From: Aquimonas sp002352135
GTDB taxonomy: Bacteria; Pseudomonadota; Gammaproteobacteria; Xanthomonadales; Xanthomonadaceae
DNA length: 7,664 nucleotides
Assembly (NCBI GenBank): GCA_035440755.1
Contig: DAORND010000114.1
Span: 1 to 7,664 of the forward strand
Reading direction: 5' to 3'
A program made the position numbers and the translations under genes. Numbering within the stretch: the first letter of the stretch is position 1; every line of letters starts with the position of its first letter. The notes under the pieces are model-generated. The model was not told the origin of the DNA. It saw nothing but the letters and a program-made list of their open reading frames with translations, and searched no databases. Of the stretch, positions 6,813 to 7,664 are shown piece by piece.

Positions 6813-7664
6813 TCAATAGCGGTAGTGATCTGCCTTGTACGGTCCTTCCACCGGGACGCCCAGGTAGGCGGCTTGATCGGCAGTCAGTACGGTGAGTTTG
6901 ACGCCGATCTGTTCCAGGTGCAGACGGGCAACTTCTTCGTCGAGCTGCTTGGGCAGGCGATACACCGTCTTCTCGTAGACGTCCTTGTTCTTCCACAGAT
7001 CAATCTGCGCGAGGGTCTGATTCGAGAACGAGTTCGACATCACGAAGCTCGGATGGCCGTGGGCGCAACCGAGATTGATCAGGCGACCTTCGGCCAGCAC
7101 GTAGATGCTGCGGCCGGTGTCGTTGAAGGTGTAGCGGTCCACCTGCGGCTTGATCTGATCGCGGCTGGCACGACCAGCGGCGACTTCGGCATTCAGGCGA
7201 TCCATCTGGATCTCGTTGTCGAAGTGCCCGATGTTGCAGACCAGCGCGTTGTTCTTCATCGCGCGCATGTGTTCCAGCGTGATGATGTCTTTGTTGCCGG
7301 TGGTGGTGACGAAGATGTCGGCGATGCTGTTGACGTCTTCTACGGTCTTCACTTCGAAACCTTCCATCGCCGCTTGCAGGGCATTGATCGGATCGATTTC
7401 GGTAGTGATGACGCGAGCACCCAAACCACGCAGCGAATGCGCCGAGCCCTTGCCGACATCGCCATAACCGCAGACAACCGCGACCTTGCCAGCGATCATC
7501 AGGTCGGTGGCGCGCTTGATGCCGTCGGCCAGCGATTCGCGGCAGCCGTAGAGGTTGTCGAATTTGCTCTTGGTGACCGAATCATTGACGTTGATCGCCG
7601 GCACCAGCAGCTTGCCCGCTTCCATCATCTGATACAGACGATGCACGCCCGTGGTGGTCTCTTC
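6813..7664 (-). CDS. ahcY: Adenosylhomocysteinase (S-adenosylhomocysteine hydrolase), C-terminal part
   Basis: AhcY reversibly splits S-adenosylhomocysteine into adenosine and homocysteine using bound NAD. It removes the product inhibitor of methyltransferases and feeds the activated methyl cycle in the cytoplasm. 283 codons are visible; the N-terminal third lies beyond the right edge. Fragment numbering starts at the first visible codon (EETTTGVHRLYQM). The block NVNDSVTKSKFDNLYGC carries K32, D36, N37 and C41, equivalent to human K186, D190, N191 and C195. The NAD-binding loop GYGDVGKG follows at 66-73. The conserved HFDNEI segment carries the active-site histidine. RLINLGCAHGHPSFVMSNSF and the C-terminal KADHYRY, whose Lys and Tyr reach the neighbouring subunit's NAD, are intact. 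The reading frame is unbroken. It converges with the methyltransferase and shares the terminator between them. Its promoter, and any SAH riboswitch, would lie outside the window. Confidence 0.98.
   Translation of the reverse strand, partial: EETTTGVHRLYQMMEAGKLLVPAINVNDSVTKSKFDNLYGCRESLADGIKRATDLMIAGKVAVVCGYGDVGKGSAHSLRGLGARVITTEIDPINALQAAMEGFEVKTVEDVNSIADIFVTTTGNKDIITLEHMRAMKNNALVCNIGHFDNEIQMDRLNAEVAAGRASRDQIKPQVDRYTFNDTGRSIYVLAEGRLINLGCAHGHPSFVMSNSFSNQTLAQIDLWKNKDVYEKTVYRLPKQLDEEVARLHLEQIGVKLTVLTADQAAYLGVPVEGPYKADHYRY

Overview
The window is about 60% GC and densely coding. It looks like the chromosome of a gammaproteobacterium of the Xanthomonadales/Lysobacterales type (Lysobacter, Rhodanobacter or Dokdonella relatives). 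This placement is an inference from three things: the GC content, a flavin halogenase of the clade common in Xanthomonas and Caulobacter, and a secreted protein ending in LFANGFE, a tail I associate with exported proteins of that order. There are six protein-coding genes. Two are cut by the window edges: the pullulanase at the left and adenosylhomocysteinase at the right.

Left part (1-4057): a secreted pullulanase-type alpha-1,6-glucosidase runs leftwards off the window. Its start faces, across 178 bases, the start of a rightward tryptophan-halogenase-family flavoprotein. The shared intergenic region holds a small CG-centred palindrome of the kind LacI-type regulators often bind. A starch-debranching enzyme divergent from a halogenase of this clade suggests a starch/maltodextrin utilisation locus, in which such halogenases often sit beside TonB-dependent receptors. 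No receptor or regulator lies inside the window. The halogenase keeps every catalytic landmark of the family, but its substrate is unknown.

Middle part (4073-5951): a leftward gene converges on the halogenase with only 15 bases between them. It encodes an exported 378-residue protein of unknown function with a recognisable conserved core and the short C-terminal tail. Divergent from it is a 189-residue hydrophobic protein with about three membrane segments that I cannot assign to a family.

Right part (6000-7664): a class I SAM-dependent methyltransferase follows the membrane protein on the same strand, probably in one operon with it. It converges with ahcY, whose product clears the S-adenosylhomocysteine that methyltransferases release. 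A perfect 12-bp hairpin with A-rich and T-rich flanks lies between the two and should terminate both. No RNA genes, insertion sequences, CRISPR arrays or phage genes were seen. Apart from the halogenase locus and the two unassigned proteins, the region looks like ordinary chromosome.
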